Assembly: GCA_001003605.1 (NCBI GenBank)
Contig: LCPL01000004.1
Span: forward strand, 1-54,158
Direction of reading: 5' to 3'
DNA: 54,158 nt
Source: Parcubacteria group bacterium GW2011_GWC2_48_17
GTDB taxonomy: Bacteria > Patescibacteriota > Minisyncoccia > Phycocordibacterales > UBA10002
The notes under the pieces are model-generated. The model was not told where the DNA came from. It did not search any database and worked only from the letters and a program-made list of their open reading frames with translations. This document shows positions 15,425 to 25,726 of this stretch, piece after piece; position 1 is the first letter of the stretch; the number at the start of each line of letters is the position of its first letter. The translations under genes and the position numbers were made by a program.

Positions 15425-18400
15425 CTACTGTTCCAGTTCCTCCGAAGCCATTTCCGTACCATCAAGTTCCCTCTGTAGTTTTTCTATCATGGCGGCCTTT
15501 GTACTGCCTTTGAAGCCGGTGCCGGCGGGAATGAGACGCCCTATGATGACATTTTCCATGAGGCCTCGCAGTGTGTCGGTGCTTCCACGCACGGCGGAAT
15601 TGATAAGCACCCGTGTCGTGTGTTGGAAGGATGCCGCGGAGAGGAAGCTTCGTCGCGAGAGCGAAACCTCAGAGATACCCATGACGAGCGATTCCGCCTT
15701 GGCCTCGTCCCCGCCGCGTTCCTTGGCATTTTCGTTCTCGCGATGGAGCGTCTGCGGGTCAACTATATCTCCCACGGAGAGCGTCGTACCGCCTTTGTCC
15801 TTCACTTTCCTCCTGAAAAACATTTGGCGAACGATTGTTTCTATGTGCCTTCTAGCGACAGTTTCTCCCTGAAGGTCATACGGCTTGGTAACTTCAGTGA
15901 TTATATATTCTTGAGCTCGTTCGCGTCCTCCGTATTTGAAGAGCTCATCAATATCGGCGGCCCCGTCCGTGAGAAGTTCACCTTTTTTGACTCTGTCTCC
16001 GACTTTAACGAAAGGAATGCGGTTGTAGCTTGTGACATATTCGGACTCGCTCTTCTTTTTTGTTGTCTTTGCTTTATCGGCGATATCTGGAAGGACGGTA
16101 ATGACTTTTTCCTTGCCGAGGTCTTTTATCTCGGAAACGACGCCATCAACTCGCGATACGACGGCCGGACTCTTGGGAGCTCGTTTTTCAAAAAGTTCTT
16201 CCACGCGCGGGAGACCTTGCGTTATATCGCCGCCTAGGGACGATACTCCACCGGTGTGGAATGTGCGCATGGTAAGCTGTGTTCCAGGCTCTCCGATAGC
16301 TTGCGCGGCAACCGTTCCTACGGCTTCGCCAAGTCCGACAACTTCGTGCTTTCCGAGGTCGAGTCCGTAGCACTTCTGACATATTCCGGATACGCTCTTG
16401 CAGGATAGAGGGGAGCGCACAAACACCTCGTCTACTTTGGCGTTCTGGACCTTCTGCGCGTCGAGTTTCGAGAGAAGGTCTCCCTTTTTGAAGAGTACTG
16501 TTCCATCTTTATCTATGATGTCAGCCGCGAGAAAACGCCCGCGGATATTCTTGCCAAGCTGTATGTCGATTCCAGAAGCGCTGCTTCTACCGATTTTGAT
16601 GCTATCCTTCGTCCCGCAATCCTCTTCAGTAATCATGACATCCTGCGCCACAACGAAAAGTTTTCTCGTTAGATAGCCGGCCTTCGCGGTATTGAGTGCG
16701 GTATCGGTAAGGCCTTTTCTTGAGCCGTGCGTAGTAATAAAATATTCAATCGGCGTAAGGCCTTCTTTCATGCAAGAGAGAATTGGAAACTCAATCGTTT
16801 CGCCTGCGGTGTTTTGGATAAGACCCTTCATACCCGCCATCTGGGTAATTTGCGAGAAAGAACCGCGGGCGCCGGAATAGACCATGTTGTACACCGAGCC
16901 ATTCTGGTCGAGCGATTCTTGAACGAGTTTCTCAACCTCGCCTTTGGCGGCATGCCAAATTTCAATATTCTTTCGCAGACGCTCTTCTTCTGATAGGAGT
17001 CCGCCACGCCACTGCGAATAGGCGAGTTCTGATTTCTCCTTTGCCTTCTCGACGACACTGGCTTTGCCCTCCGGGACCTTCACGTCATCTATACCCCATG
17101 TAATTCCCGAATATGTCGCGTATTTGAAGCCAAAAGCTTTAATTCTGTCCATGATGGACGGGATTTCAGAGATACCGTAACGGTTGATGAGGTCATCAAC
17201 AAGCGCCGCCATTCCTTTACGCTCTATTTCTTTGTTGATGAAAGCGTAATCGTTAGGAAGCACCGAGTTAAAGAGAAGCCGTCCCACGGTCGTTTCAAAT
17301 ACTTTGCCGTCGTATTCCTTGTATTTCTTCTGGTCTGTGGTAAGCACCTTGATTTTCGCCCGGAAATCTACAATGCCGAAATCCCACGCTGTGATGGCGT
17401 TGTTGGGACGCGCGAATATTTTACCCTCGCCTAAAGCTCCAGGGAGCACCTTGGTCATCCACCAACAGCCGAGCACGATATCGAGCATCTTTCCTGACAC
17501 AATCGGGTCACCAGAACCCGGTTTCAAGATATTCTTATGCGCGGCCATAATTTCGCTGGCCTCAAGCTGCGCCTCTTCGGAGAGAGGAACGTGAACAGCC
17601 ATTTGATCGCCGTCGAAGTCCGCGTTAAAAGCGGTGCAGACGAGAGGATGCACATGAATCGCGTTTCCTTCGATAAGCACCGGTTGGAAAGCTTGAATGC
17701 CGAGGCGGTGAAGGGTAGGCGCGCGATTAAGAAGCACATATTTATTCCGAATGACATCCTCAAGAATTGCCCAGACTTCCGGCACTCCTTCCTCAATTAG
17801 GCGACCAGCGCCGCGAATATTGAACGCGAGTTCCTTCTCTAGAAGTTTGCAAATAACGAACGGCCGGAAGAGTTCGAGAGCCATATGTTTCGGAAGGCCG
17901 CATTGATGCAGTTTGAGGTCGGGACCGACTACGATAACAGAGCGGCCGGAGTAATCTACGCGTTTCCCGAGTAGGTTCTGACGGAAAAGTCCTCGTTTCC
18001 CTTTTAAGTTGTCCGACAGAGATTTGAGCGGACGCCTTTGCGACGCCGTAAGAGCTCCCGCGGTTCCCGCGCCGTGGCGAATAGAGTTATCTATGAGAGA
18101 ATCGACAGCTTCTTGAAGTATACGCTTTTCATTGCGTAAAATGACATCAGGAGCGCTGATTTCCTTCAGTTTGCGAAGACGGTTGTTTCGATTAATGACG
18201 CGCCGATACAAGTCGTTCACATCCGAAGTGGCGTAGCGCCCACCGTCAAGCGGAACCATGGGGCGGAGTGCCGGAGGAATTACAGGAATGCTTGTGAGGA
18301 ACATCCATTCTGGGCGAATCTTGGCTGATATCATGGAACGCAGTAGTGAGAGCCGCTTATTCATGCGGTCTCTTTCTACAGAGCTTACATTGTCGATTTC

Positions 18401-19117
18401 CGCTTCGAGTGCTTTGCGCAAGGCTTCAAGGTCAAGCGCCAAAAGGAGCGCGTAGATTGCTTCCGCGCCAACGCCTGCTTCAAAAAGCGCTCCATATTTA
18501 AGTGAGAATGAATGGTACTCTATTTCATCCAGTACAGCGCCTTTAACTATATCTTCAATTTCGCGCTTCGCGGATAGGTAGCGTTCTTTTAGCTCGTCAC
18601 GGTCTTTTTCAGTCGCGAGAGCTTTTACTTTGGAACGGTATTCGCCGTCGAGCTCGCGAAGTAGTCTTGCGCGTTCAAGCGGCTCCACCTTCGTAATGAG
18701 GTATCCGGCAAAGTAGATGACTTTTTCAAGGTCGGCGCTTGACATGCCGAGAAGAAGACCGAGTCGCGATGGCATGCTCCGCAAGAACCAAATATGGGAT
18801 ACTGGCGTCGAGAGGTCGATATGACCCATGCGCTCCCTCCTTACTATGGAGCGAGTAAGTTCAACTCCGCATTTTTCGCAGACTATCCCTTTGTAGCGAA
18901 CACCTCGGTATTTTCCGCAGTAACATTCATAGTCGCGGTCGGGACCGAAAATGCGCTCGTCAAAAAGACCGTTTTTTTCGCTTCTCTGCGTTCTGTAGTT
19001 TATTGTCTCTGGCTTCGTCACCTCGCCGAAAGACCACTCTTTGATATCGCTAGGCGAGGCGAGTCTGATGAACACGGAGTCGAAGTCGTTGATGTTGGAG
19101 ATGGTTTTTGATTTCAT
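15425..19117 (-). CDS. rpoC: RNA polymerase beta' subunit
   Basis: Catalytic subunit, 1230 aa. Seen: N-terminal zinc-binding CYCGKYRG and CEKCGVEL, the Mg-binding [12 protein letters not shown], the trigger-loop/bridge region with [14 protein letters not shown], and a second Cys cluster near [17 protein letters not shown]. Full length for the short bacterial type. Lies 106 bp after rpoB; the gap is CGTATT-type repeat. Confidence 0.99.
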   Translation of the reverse strand: MKSKTISNINDFDSVFIRLASPSDIKEWSFGEVTKPETINYRTQRSEKNGLFDERIFGPDRDYECYCGKYRGVRYKGIVCEKCGVELTRSIVRRERMGHIDLSTPVSHIWFLRSMPSRLGLLLGMSSADLEKVIYFAGYLITKVEPLERARLLRELDGEYRSKVKALATEKDRDELKERYLSAKREIEDIVKGAVLDEIEYHSFSLKYGALFEAGVGAEAIYALLLALDLEALRKALEAEIDNVSSVERDRMNKRLSLLRSMISAKIRPEWMFLTSIPVIPPALRPMVPLDGGRYATSDVNDLYRRVINRNNRLRKLKEISAPDVILRNEKRILQEAVDSLIDNSIRHGAGTAGALTASQRRPLKSLSDNLKGKRGLFRQNLLGKRVDYSGRSVIVVGPDLKLHQCGLPKHMALELFRPFVICKLLEKELAFNIRGAGRLIEEGVPEVWAILEDVIRNKYVLLNRAPTLHRLGIQAFQPVLIEGNAIHVHPLVCTAFNADFDGDQMAVHVPLSEEAQLEASEIMAAHKNILKPGSGDPIVSGKMLDIVLGCWWMTKVLPGALGEGKIFARPNNAITAWDFGIVDFRAKIKVLTTDQKKYKEYDGKVFETTVGRLLFNSVLPNDYAFINKEIERKGMAALVDDLINRYGISEIPSIMDRIKAFGFKYATYSGITWGIDDVKVPEGKASVVEKAKEKSELAYSQWRGGLLSEEERLRKNIEIWHAAKGEVEKLVQESLDQNGSVYNMVYSGARGSFSQITQMAGMKGLIQNTAGETIEFPILSCMKEGLTPIEYFITTHGSRKGLTDTALNTAKAGYLTRKLFVVAQDVMITEEDCGTKDSIKIGRSSASGIDIQLGKNIRGRFLAADIIDKDGTVLFKKGDLLSKLDAQKVQNAKVDEVFVRSPLSCKSVSGICQKCYGLDLGKHEVVGLGEAVGTVAAQAIGEPGTQLTMRTFHTGGVSSLGGDITQGLPRVEELFEKRAPKSPAVVSRVDGVVSEIKDLGKEKVITVLPDIADKAKTTKKKSESEYVTSYNRIPFVKVGDRVKKGELLTDGAADIDELFKYGGRERAQEYIITEVTKPYDLQGETVARRHIETIVRQMFFRRKVKDKGGTTLSVGDIVDPQTLHRENENAKERGGDEAKAESLVMGISEVSLSRRSFLSAASFQHTTRVLINSAVRGSTDTLRGLMENVIIGRLIPAGTGFKGSTKAAMIEKLQRELDGTEMASEELEQ

Positions 19118-19126
19118 AAATGTGCT

Positions 19127-19218
19127 ATACGAAAATACGAATTAAAGTCCTACGAATGGCAACGAATAAGAATTCTTCATTTGTAGCAATTCGTATATTC
19201 GCATAATTCGTATCTTCG
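19127..19218. repeat. CGTATT/AATACG-type repeat between rpoC and rpoB
   Basis: ATACGAAAATACGAATT on one side, AATTCGTAT and TCGTATCTTCGTATG on the other. Same word content as 4922-5012. It sits inside the presumed rpoB-rpoC operon. Confidence 0.5.
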
Positions 19219-19223
19219 TATGA

Positions 19224-22200
19224 TTAGGCGGTCCTTCGTTCCCTTCGCCTCTCATAATTACTCGACCGTTTGGCAGGAAGTTCATGTCCCGTTTCTCCTT
19301 CTTTCCGTAGCTCGACATCAAGCGCGAGTCCGCGAAGGGTATTTAGGAGTACGCTCCATGACGCGGGTGCGTTCATTTGTTTTATTCGCTCGCCTTTCAC
19401 AATCGCGTCAAACGCCGCGGAACGTCCCAGTATGTCGTCTGATTTTATTGTAAGCATTTCACGCAAAGTATAGGCGGCTCCGTGTCCGAGAAGAGCCCAG
19501 ACCTCCATTTCACCGAAGCGTTGTCCTCCGCCCTGCGCTTTTCCACCAAGCGGCTGTTGCGTGATAAGGGAGTAGGGCCCGATGGAACGCATATGGATTT
19601 TGTCTTCAACCATGTGATGCAGTTTCATGATATACATATAGCCCACGGCGACATCCTGGCTAAAGCTCTCTCCGCTTCGTCCGTCGAAGAGCTTCATCTT
19701 TCCGCTCGCGGAAAAACCGGCCTGTACCAATTCTCCCTTAATTTCGGTGTCGGTAGCGCCGGCAAATGGCGGCACGATTGCCTGATAACCTAAAGTATGA
19801 GCGGCAAGCCCAAGATGCAGTTCCAAAATTTGTCCGAGATTCATACGTGAAGGCACCCCGAGCGGAGTGAGAATCATATCAACCGGCCGGCCATCCGCCA
19901 TATACGGCATATCCTCTTCCGGAAGTACTCGCGAGATGACACCTTTGTTTCCGTGCCGTCCGGCGAGTTTGTCTCCGACGGAAGCGGCGCGAAGTTCGGC
20001 AACTTCTATATGAATGCGTTTTATGATGCCGGAATCGAGTTTATCGCCTCTTTCGCGAGAAAATACTTTTACACCAATGACGCGCCCGCGCTTGCCGTTC
20101 TCCATGCGCTTTGACGTGTCTTTTACATCGCGCGCCTTTTCCCCAAAGAGAGACCGAAGAAGGCGCTCCTCCGGCGTAAGTTGCGTCTCTCCTTTCGGAG
20201 TTATCTTACCTACAAGAATATCGCCGGGACGAACCTCGGCGCCGATGCGCACGACGCCGTCTTCATCAAGATTCTTTAGTTTGGCTTCACCAACATTTGG
20301 TATGTCATGAGTCGTAATTTCTGGACCAAGTTTTGTATCGCGCACGTTCACTACAAACTCCTCGATATGAACGCTGGTAAATCTGCTGTCTTTGACCAGT
20401 CGTTCAGAAATAATGATGGCATCTTCATAGTTAGAACCTGACCACGACATAAACGCCGTAAGAATATTCTGGCCAAGCGCCATCTGTCCCCTGTCGCTCG
20501 AGGATGTGTCGGCGAGTACATCTCCGAGCTTCACGTTCTGTCCGAGCGCGACAGTCGGTCGCTGGTGGGACGATGTGAAGCCGTTAGTTCTGGAAAAATT
20601 GACAAGCTGGTATTCCTTTTCCTTTCCTTTGGCATTTTTGATTATGACGCGACGAGCATCCACGCGGCTTACCACTCCATCCTCCGCTCCAATAACGAGC
20701 CTCCCGGTATCGCGCGCCGCGGCTTCTTCAATGCCTGTCGCGACAAGCGGGGCCTCAGGTATAAGACACGGGGTCGCTTGTTTTTGCATATTCGAACCCA
20801 TGAGCGCTCTGTTCGCGTCGTCATGGTTAAGGAACGGAATCATGGAGGTAGCCACGGAAAACGCCTGGTTGGTCGCCACGTCAATATAGTCGACGTCAAT
20901 GCGCTTCACGAGCTCTGGCTTGCCGTTTAGGCGCACTTCTACCTCTTCCGAAAGGATGCTCCCATTTTTGTCATACCTTATAGCGGCATGCGCGATTTTA
21001 AAATTCTCTTCCTCAAGCGCGTTCAGAAACTCCACTTCCTTGGTAATCTTTCCGTTTTTAACTTTCGCGTACGGCGTTTCTATCATGCCGAAATTGTTGA
21101 GCCGCGCGTATGTTGAGAGGCGAAGAATAAGACCTATGTTCGGACCTTCAGGCGTGTGAATGGGACAGAGCCGCCCATAGTGGGACGGATGCACGTCGCG
21201 GACTTCAAACCCCGCGCGCTCGCGAGTAAGCCCGCCCGGACCGAGCGCCGAAAGAGTGCGCAAATGCTCGAGCTCCGAGAGAATGTTCTCCTGTTGCATG
21301 AATTGCGAAAGCTGGTTCGTGGTGAAAAACTCCTTAATGCGAGCCTGTAATGGTTTTGGCGAGATGAAATTGACCGGAAGCGTAACATCCGATTCTACAG
21401 TGGACATGCGGTCTTGCACGTTGCGCTTTATTTGCGCCATACCGACGCGAATTTTCTGCTGAAAAAGCTCTCCGACGAATCTGACGCGCCTCGAGCCGAG
21501 ATGGTCTATGTCATCTTCCATGGCCTCGGCATTGTTATTGAGTGAAACCACGTGCGAGATAATCGTCACTAAATCGTCGAGCGAGATGGTTCGCCGTTCC
21601 ATCTCTTTGTCGCCCATTGATTTCCCGAAACGCTTGTTGAAGCGGAACCGGCCGACTTTTGAGAGGTCATAGCGTTCGGATTCGAAGATAGAGTTGATGA
21701 ACTCCTTCGCGTTTTCAACACTCCCGATTTCCCCGTCGCGGAGGCGCTTGTGAATCTCGATAAACGCTTCGTCGCCTGTCTTCGCGTGGTCCTTCGCGAA
21801 AGTGGCCGTAAGATGCGGGATTGCCTGCGGAAACGATTCAAATAGGCCAAGGATATGTTTTTCATCTTTCCCTCCGCGAATACGAAGTAGTGACGTGATG
21901 GGAAATTTTCTCTTTCGGTCAATGCGCACGTAGAGAGCGCCGTCAATGTCCGTCTCAATTTCTATCCACGCTCCGCGTGAAGGAATGATTTTCGCGCCGA
22001 AATATTTTCGTCCTTTTATTTCATCGGCGGTAAAAAATACGCCAAATGAGCGCGCGAGTTGAGGCACGATGACGCGTTCAATGCCGGAGATTATGAACGT
22101 GCCGTGAGCTGTCATAAGCGGAAAGTCCGCCATAAAAATCTCCTGTTCCTTCACGGAGCCGACAATTTTGTTTTTGAGTCGTACCGTTACTTTCAACGGA

Positions 22201-22475
22201 GCTTCATACGAGAGTTTGTTTTGCTTCGCGTAAAACTCGTCATACTTGGCTTCGGAAAGTTTGAAACCGGCGAAATCAAGCTCAAACTTTTTGCGGGAGT
22301 AGTCATTGATAGAAGAAAATTCCGAGAAGACCTCCTTAAGCCCTGTTTCGAGCAGCCACTTGAATGAATTGACCTGCGGCTCAACTAGGTTTGGGAGCGT
22401 GGTGAGCGGGGGAGCATACGCGCCGAAATATTTCTTCGGCCAGATTTGTAATTCCTGATTGTTTTCTTTGCTCAT
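19224..22475 (-). CDS. rpoB: RNA polymerase beta subunit
   Basis: Forms the catalytic cleft with beta', 1083 aa. Seen: the fork region MQKQATPCLIPEAP, GRHGNKGVIS, the switch region HTPEGPNIGLI, and the C-terminal GEMEVWALLGHGAAYTLREM. The rifampicin region (FMQQENILSELEHLRTLSAL) carries QENILSE where Q-NPL-E is common, so it diverges from the drug-binding consensus. It is preceded by a leader of about 370 nt with a promoter at 22851-22879. Confidence 0.99.
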   Translation of the reverse strand: MSKENNQELQIWPKKYFGAYAPPLTTLPNLVEPQVNSFKWLLETGLKEVFSEFSSINDYSRKKFELDFAGFKLSEAKYDEFYAKQNKLSYEAPLKVTVRLKNKIVGSVKEQEIFMADFPLMTAHGTFIISGIERVIVPQLARSFGVFFTADEIKGRKYFGAKIIPSRGAWIEIETDIDGALYVRIDRKRKFPITSLLRIRGGKDEKHILGLFESFPQAIPHLTATFAKDHAKTGDEAFIEIHKRLRDGEIGSVENAKEFINSIFESERYDLSKVGRFRFNKRFGKSMGDKEMERRTISLDDLVTIISHVVSLNNNAEAMEDDIDHLGSRRVRFVGELFQQKIRVGMAQIKRNVQDRMSTVESDVTLPVNFISPKPLQARIKEFFTTNQLSQFMQQENILSELEHLRTLSALGPGGLTRERAGFEVRDVHPSHYGRLCPIHTPEGPNIGLILRLSTYARLNNFGMIETPYAKVKNGKITKEVEFLNALEEENFKIAHAAIRYDKNGSILSEEVEVRLNGKPELVKRIDVDYIDVATNQAFSVATSMIPFLNHDDANRALMGSNMQKQATPCLIPEAPLVATGIEEAAARDTGRLVIGAEDGVVSRVDARRVIIKNAKGKEKEYQLVNFSRTNGFTSSHQRPTVALGQNVKLGDVLADTSSSDRGQMALGQNILTAFMSWSGSNYEDAIIISERLVKDSRFTSVHIEEFVVNVRDTKLGPEITTHDIPNVGEAKLKNLDEDGVVRIGAEVRPGDILVGKITPKGETQLTPEERLLRSLFGEKARDVKDTSKRMENGKRGRVIGVKVFSRERGDKLDSGIIKRIHIEVAELRAASVGDKLAGRHGNKGVISRVLPEEDMPYMADGRPVDMILTPLGVPSRMNLGQILELHLGLAAHTLGYQAIVPPFAGATDTEIKGELVQAGFSASGKMKLFDGRSGESFSQDVAVGYMYIMKLHHMVEDKIHMRSIGPYSLITQQPLGGKAQGGGQRFGEMEVWALLGHGAAYTLREMLTIKSDDILGRSAAFDAIVKGERIKQMNAPASWSVLLNTLRGLALDVELRKEGETGHELPAKRSSNYERRRERRTA

Positions 22476-22520
22476 GATTGATTTTTAAAACGAATGATAA
22501 TGAGTTTATAAAAATCTTCA

Positions 22521-22625
22521 CCCAGCACCATTTTCACCAAACAATAAATTTCACTTGCTTAAGATAATGCGTGAAAAGGGCTTCACTTCCTGCAATTGAT
22601 TTCTGCTCCGCAAAATGGTGCTGGG
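22521..22625. repeat. CCCAGCACC element, copy A, in the rpoB leader
   Basis: Inverted ends CCCAGCACCATTTT and AAAATGGTGCTGGG enclose about 77 bp. The left neighbour ends TCTTCA and the right neighbour begins TCTTCC. A nearly matching direct repeat is present, but offset by one base from the pattern of the other copies. Confidence 0.75.
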
Positions 22626-22674
22626 TCTTCCAAAATCATAGTCGCTACGCTCCTTGATTTTGTGGATACGCACA

Positions 22675-22705
22675 AAAAGAAAAAGGCCCTCGGTCTTTCG
22701 GGTCT
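22675..22705 (-). terminator. attenuator-like hairpin in the rpoB leader
   Basis: On the minus strand GACCC and GGGCC pair around a 10-base loop and are followed by TTTTTCTTTTTG. It sits between the likely promoter and rpoB, so it could set how much transcription reaches rpoB-rpoC. Confidence 0.45.
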
Positions 22706-22850
22706 TTCTTGTTTTGAAGATTGCTAGTTTATGCTTAGCAAGATATTTAGGACAAAGCCTTTAACACTTGCCCGCAGGCCCTACGCAACTTTTGCTATGC
22801 AAAACTTGGACGGGCAAGGACGGAACTCACTCATTCCGCAGGTGCAAAAG

Positions 22851-22879
22851 AGCATATACTAAGCCCTCTTTTTTGTCAA
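22851..22879 (-). promoter_or_regulatory. likely rpoB promoter
   Basis: On the minus strand TTGACA (22879-22874), a 17-bp spacer, then TATGCT (22856-22851). This is the best sigma-70 match in the 635-bp gap upstream of rpoB and implies a leader of about 370 nt. Confidence 0.6.
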
Positions 22880-22956
22880 CAACGACCTTGTCCACAGGCG
22901 TCCTTTTTGACTACTTACTCCAGGAAAAGGATAATCTGGGAATCAACTGAAAGCTT

Positions 22957-23115
22957 TTTAGCATTTGCTCACGACCGCGAGTAAACCCAGCACCTTGACC
23001 ACAGGGCATTAACCCTGTGGTCAAGGCCAGCACTAACTTTCCGTTAGTGATGACCAAGGAAGACCCGAACCCTGCGCGGAGCGCAGGGCATTCAAGGTGC
23101 CAGGTAAATGCTAAA
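22957..23115. repeat. P1 palindrome split by a nested element
   Basis: The left arm TTTAGCATTTGCTCACG and the right end AAATGCTAAA belong to the same palindrome family as 137-172. They are separated by a 119-bp insertion (22986-23104). The right end supplies the stop codon of the metallopeptidase gene. Confidence 0.8.
22986..23104. mobile_element. CCCAGCACC element, copy B, nested, with TAAA flanks
   Basis: The ends are CCCAGCACCTTGA and TCAAGGTGCCAGG. Inside are three hairpins: CCTTGACCACAGGG/CCCTGTGGTCAAGG, CACTAAC/GTTAGTG and CCCTGCGC/GCGCAGGG. It is flanked on both sides by TAAA (22982-22985 and 23105-23108), which looks like a target-site duplication inside an older palindrome. No coding capacity. 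Confidence 0.7.
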
Positions 23116-24082
23116 TCGATTCTCCCGCCTCCGGATATATGTCCTTGTAATAATCATGGCCTGTTTCTTCCACCCATCGGCTCCACGCTATATATTCATC
23201 TGAATATTCTTTGAGGTTTGCATAGTCGGGCGTTTCTTTCCATTTTTTGAAGGCATTGGTTTTTCGCCATTTCTCAAAATCATCAAAACGCGCTCTTTCT
23301 TCGTCCTCGCGGGGACTTACCATATAGTAATCATACTCGGACCGAAGGTGATGCGACATCATCGCATCATGCGCGACATCAGCTTTGATAGACGCTTGAT
23401 AACTTTCCAAAGCATAACTCTTTAAAAAAGTTCGGGCGTCGTTTCGCAGTTGCCCTTCCGGAACCACCGATTTGATAGCTTTAAATGCAAACGCGGAAGC
23501 AGAGCGCTCCGTGCGCAATTTTTCTGCTCTGTAGGCATTCAATTGCGTGTCCATCATGTCTTCGCGTCCTAGTTTTTCAAGATTTGCGTCATCAAACACA
23601 TGACCCGCCTCATGAAGCAGTGTTACGAGGGAGCGCGGAGTGGTAATATCACCTAAAATGTATATTCGAACTGGCGGTCTGCTCACTGAACCGTGAAATT
23701 TTGCGCTGGTAGGGCAAAAAAAGATCTGGGTGTCGGGGGGCAGTTTATCGAGCAAATCTATGTGTTTCCCTTTTACTTCAAAAATGAGCATATCAAGTTT
23801 CCTCCAATTTTCAGGATTGGCATATGCAACTTTTTGGTCGATTTGAAGTCTTCGAAGGTTTTCAGCGATCTCTTCCTTCTGACTTGAGTCATGAATTGAG
23901 GAATAGGAAAATTCAAAAGAAAAGTTTTCTACGTTCACTTTTTCCTTCCCTTCTGCCCCATAGGTAACTTCTCTGAAAGGAGTACTAAGACGAGCAAGCG
24001 CAGTATCAATTTCTGATTCGGGAAGCTTGTCTTTTTCGTTCGCTATCCGTTTCAAGTACTGTTCCGAATTTATTTCTCTCAT
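23111..24082 (-). CDS. putative zinc metallopeptidase (HExxH)
   Basis: 323 aa, no signal peptide or membrane helix, so likely cytoplasmic. HEAGH at 157-161 supplies two zinc-binding histidines and the catalytic Glu. Downstream, TERSASAFAFKAIK (Glu192) resembles the third-ligand ExxA(F)A helix of gluzincins such as M48-type peptidases. The rest is not recognisable; the C-terminus is rich in aromatic and charged residues. The start is supported by TATACT 6 nt upstream. The 3' end overlaps a palindromic element. Substrate unknown. Confidence 0.7.
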   Translation of the reverse strand: MREINSEQYLKRIANEKDKLPESEIDTALARLSTPFREVTYGAEGKEKVNVENFSFEFSYSSIHDSSQKEEIAENLRRLQIDQKVAYANPENWRKLDMLIFEVKGKHIDLLDKLPPDTQIFFCPTSAKFHGSVSRPPVRIYILGDITTPRSLVTLLHEAGHVFDDANLEKLGREDMMDTQLNAYRAEKLRTERSASAFAFKAIKSVVPEGQLRNDARTFLKSYALESYQASIKADVAHDAMMSHHLRSEYDYYMVSPREDEERARFDDFEKWRKTNAFKKWKETPDYANLKEYSDEYIAWSRWVEETGHDYYKDIYPEAGESI

Positions 24083-24127
24083 CTTGCTAGTATATCAGAT
24101 GACAAGGTACATGCTAGAATAATCAGA

Positions 24128-25294
24128 ATGAAACGTATTTTCGGCGTTGAAAAGAATGTCTTTTTCATGGGGCTTGTCTCCTTCTTCAACGACTTCTCCA
24201 ACGAGATGATTATTTCGGTCTTCCCGGCTTTTTTCAGTTCAGTATTAAAATCAGGAGCCGCTTCCCTAGGATTCATTGAAGGTGTTGCCGACGGGCTCTC
24301 AAACATCACCAAGATATTTTCTGGACGCCTCTCCGACAGACTTCAAAAAAGAAAATTGTTGGCTTTGTCGGGATACATCTTGTCGGTCGCGACGAGGCCG
24401 TTTTATCTCATTTCGTCATCGGTGGGACATGTTCTTGGCATTAGAGTGATTGACCGCATCGGAAAAGGCATCCGCGAGGCGCCTCGAGACGCTCTCCTTT
24501 CCCTTTCGACAACGCAGGAATCGGTAGGCCGTTCCTTCGGCTTCCACCGAGCGATGGATTCTGCGGGGGCAATCCTCGGTCCACTCGTTGCGTTTCTCAT
24601 ACTTTCAGCGTTTCCCGGAGCGTTCAATAAAGTGTTTCTGACTGCTTTCTTTGTCGGAATTCTCGCGTTGTTCTCGTTTGTATTCATAAAGGAAATACAT
24701 ACGGTACACAAAATGGGAGGGAAAATCCGTTTTAGACTGAAGGCTCATACAAAAGAGTTTAAGCGATTTCTTGTGATTATCTTCATACTATCACTGGCGA
24801 ATCTCCCTATCGCGCTTCTTCTCCTGCGAACAGTGGACATTGGTCTTACGCCGAGTTTTATCCCGCTCTTTTATCTCTTTTTCAATATCTCGTATACCCT
24901 CTTCTCAATTAAAGCCGGCCGCATGGCGGACAGGGTCGGCGACAAGCCGGTGATTCTCGGCGGGTATCTTCTAATCGCGCTCGGCTATCTTTTCATGATT
25001 TATGACCATACGCTAACCGCGCTCGCCTTCGGCTTTATGATTCTCGGTATTGGTAGCGCGTTCACCGATGGCGTACAACGTTCGTTTGCCGCCCGATTAA
25101 CTTCTCCAGAAGAGCGCGGCAACGCATATGGGCTTCTCAATGCCGCCATCGGATGTGGAGTACTCATCTCCGGCGTTGTTGGGGGACTCCTCTGGCAGAA
25201 CTTCGGAGCGACGAGTGCGCTCACGCTTTCGCTCGGCCTCATTCTCGTCGCGCTCATTGCCTTCGGCCTCCTAGACGGCAAACGCGCCAGTTGA
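24128..25294 (+). CDS. major facilitator superfamily transporter
   Basis: 388 aa with about 12 hydrophobic segments. The loop between helices 2 and 3 reads GRLSDRLQKRK, a form of the MFS GxLaDrxGrrk signature; KGIREAPRDALLS follows. Members of this subgroup (YfcJ/Bcr-like or UMF-type) export small molecules, but the substrate cannot be told. TAGAAT lies 7 nt before the ATG. Divergent from the metallopeptidase gene. Confidence 0.92.
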   Translation: MKRIFGVEKNVFFMGLVSFFNDFSNEMIISVFPAFFSSVLKSGAASLGFIEGVADGLSNITKIFSGRLSDRLQKRKLLALSGYILSVATRPFYLISSSVGHVLGIRVIDRIGKGIREAPRDALLSLSTTQESVGRSFGFHRAMDSAGAILGPLVAFLILSAFPGAFNKVFLTAFFVGILALFSFVFIKEIHTVHKMGGKIRFRLKAHTKEFKRFLVIIFILSLANLPIALLLLRTVDIGLTPSFIPLFYLFFNISYTLFSIKAGRMADRVGDKPVILGGYLLIALGYLFMIYDHTLTALAFGFMILGIGSAFTDGVQRSFAARLTSPEERGNAYGLLNAAIGCGVLISGVVGGLLWQNFGATSALTLSLGLILVALIAFGLLDGKRAS

Positions 25295-25323
25295 CCTCTT
25301 CTGTTTATTATTTGCTTATCTTC

Positions 25324-25357
25324 TCTATTCCATTATTCGCGCGAATAATGGAATAGA
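25324..25357. repeat. 34-bp perfect palindrome downstream of arsR-like gene
   Basis: Two 17-bp arms beginning TCTATTCCATTATTCGC with no spacer. It has the same outer and central bases as 25677-25716 but ATT/AAT in place of ACC/GGT, so both arms changed together. Probably a terminator shared by the MFS and ArsR genes. Confidence 0.85.
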
Positions 25358-25381
25358 CAAGACGTAGCCAGGCCGAAACTA

Positions 25382-25654
25382 CTACAGAGATTTAAATACC
25401 GCTTCAACAATGGGATGCGGAGCAGGGGCGAGTCTGTAAAAAACCTCAAGACTTCTCTGCTCCCAAAGTACCAGGTCGGAGGCGCGAAGCACGCCAAGAT
25501 GCTGCGAGGTCGCCTTAAGGGAAAGTTTGATTGCTTCAGCGATATCCCAAACGGCGGCCTCCCCTTCTTTTTTAAGATACGCCAAAATCGCAAGTCGTCT
25601 TCGGTTCGCTACCGCTTTGTTAAGTCTTTCCAACTTCTTGAAATCAGCAGTCAT
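25382..25654 (-). CDS. ArsR-family transcriptional regulator
   Basis: 90-aa winged helix-turn-helix. Recognition region: VWDIAEAIKLSLKATSQHLGVLRASDLV, followed by the wing (EQRSLEVFYRLAP). No Cys-based metal site (no CxC) is seen, so it is likely a metal-independent or differently sensing member. Flanked on both sides by related palindromes. A GATAAT lies 8 nt before the ATG. The target is unknown; the neighbouring MFS transporter, which ends convergently, is a candidate. Confidence 0.85.
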   Translation of the reverse strand: MTADFKKLERLNKAVANRRRLAILAYLKKEGEAAVWDIAEAIKLSLKATSQHLGVLRASDLVLWEQRSLEVFYRLAPAPHPIVEAVFKSL

Positions 25655-25676
25655 GCAACCTTATTATCTCACAGCA

Positions 25677-25716
25677 GTATCTATTCCACCATTCGCGCGA
25701 ATGGTGGAATAGATAC
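25677..25716. repeat. 40-bp perfect palindrome upstream of arsR-like gene
   Basis: Two 20-bp arms (GTATCTATTCCACCATTCGC) with no spacer. It lies between trmD and the ArsR promoter, so it may end trmD transcription or be an operator for the regulator. Confidence 0.85.
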
Positions 25717-25726
25717 AGGGTATAGA

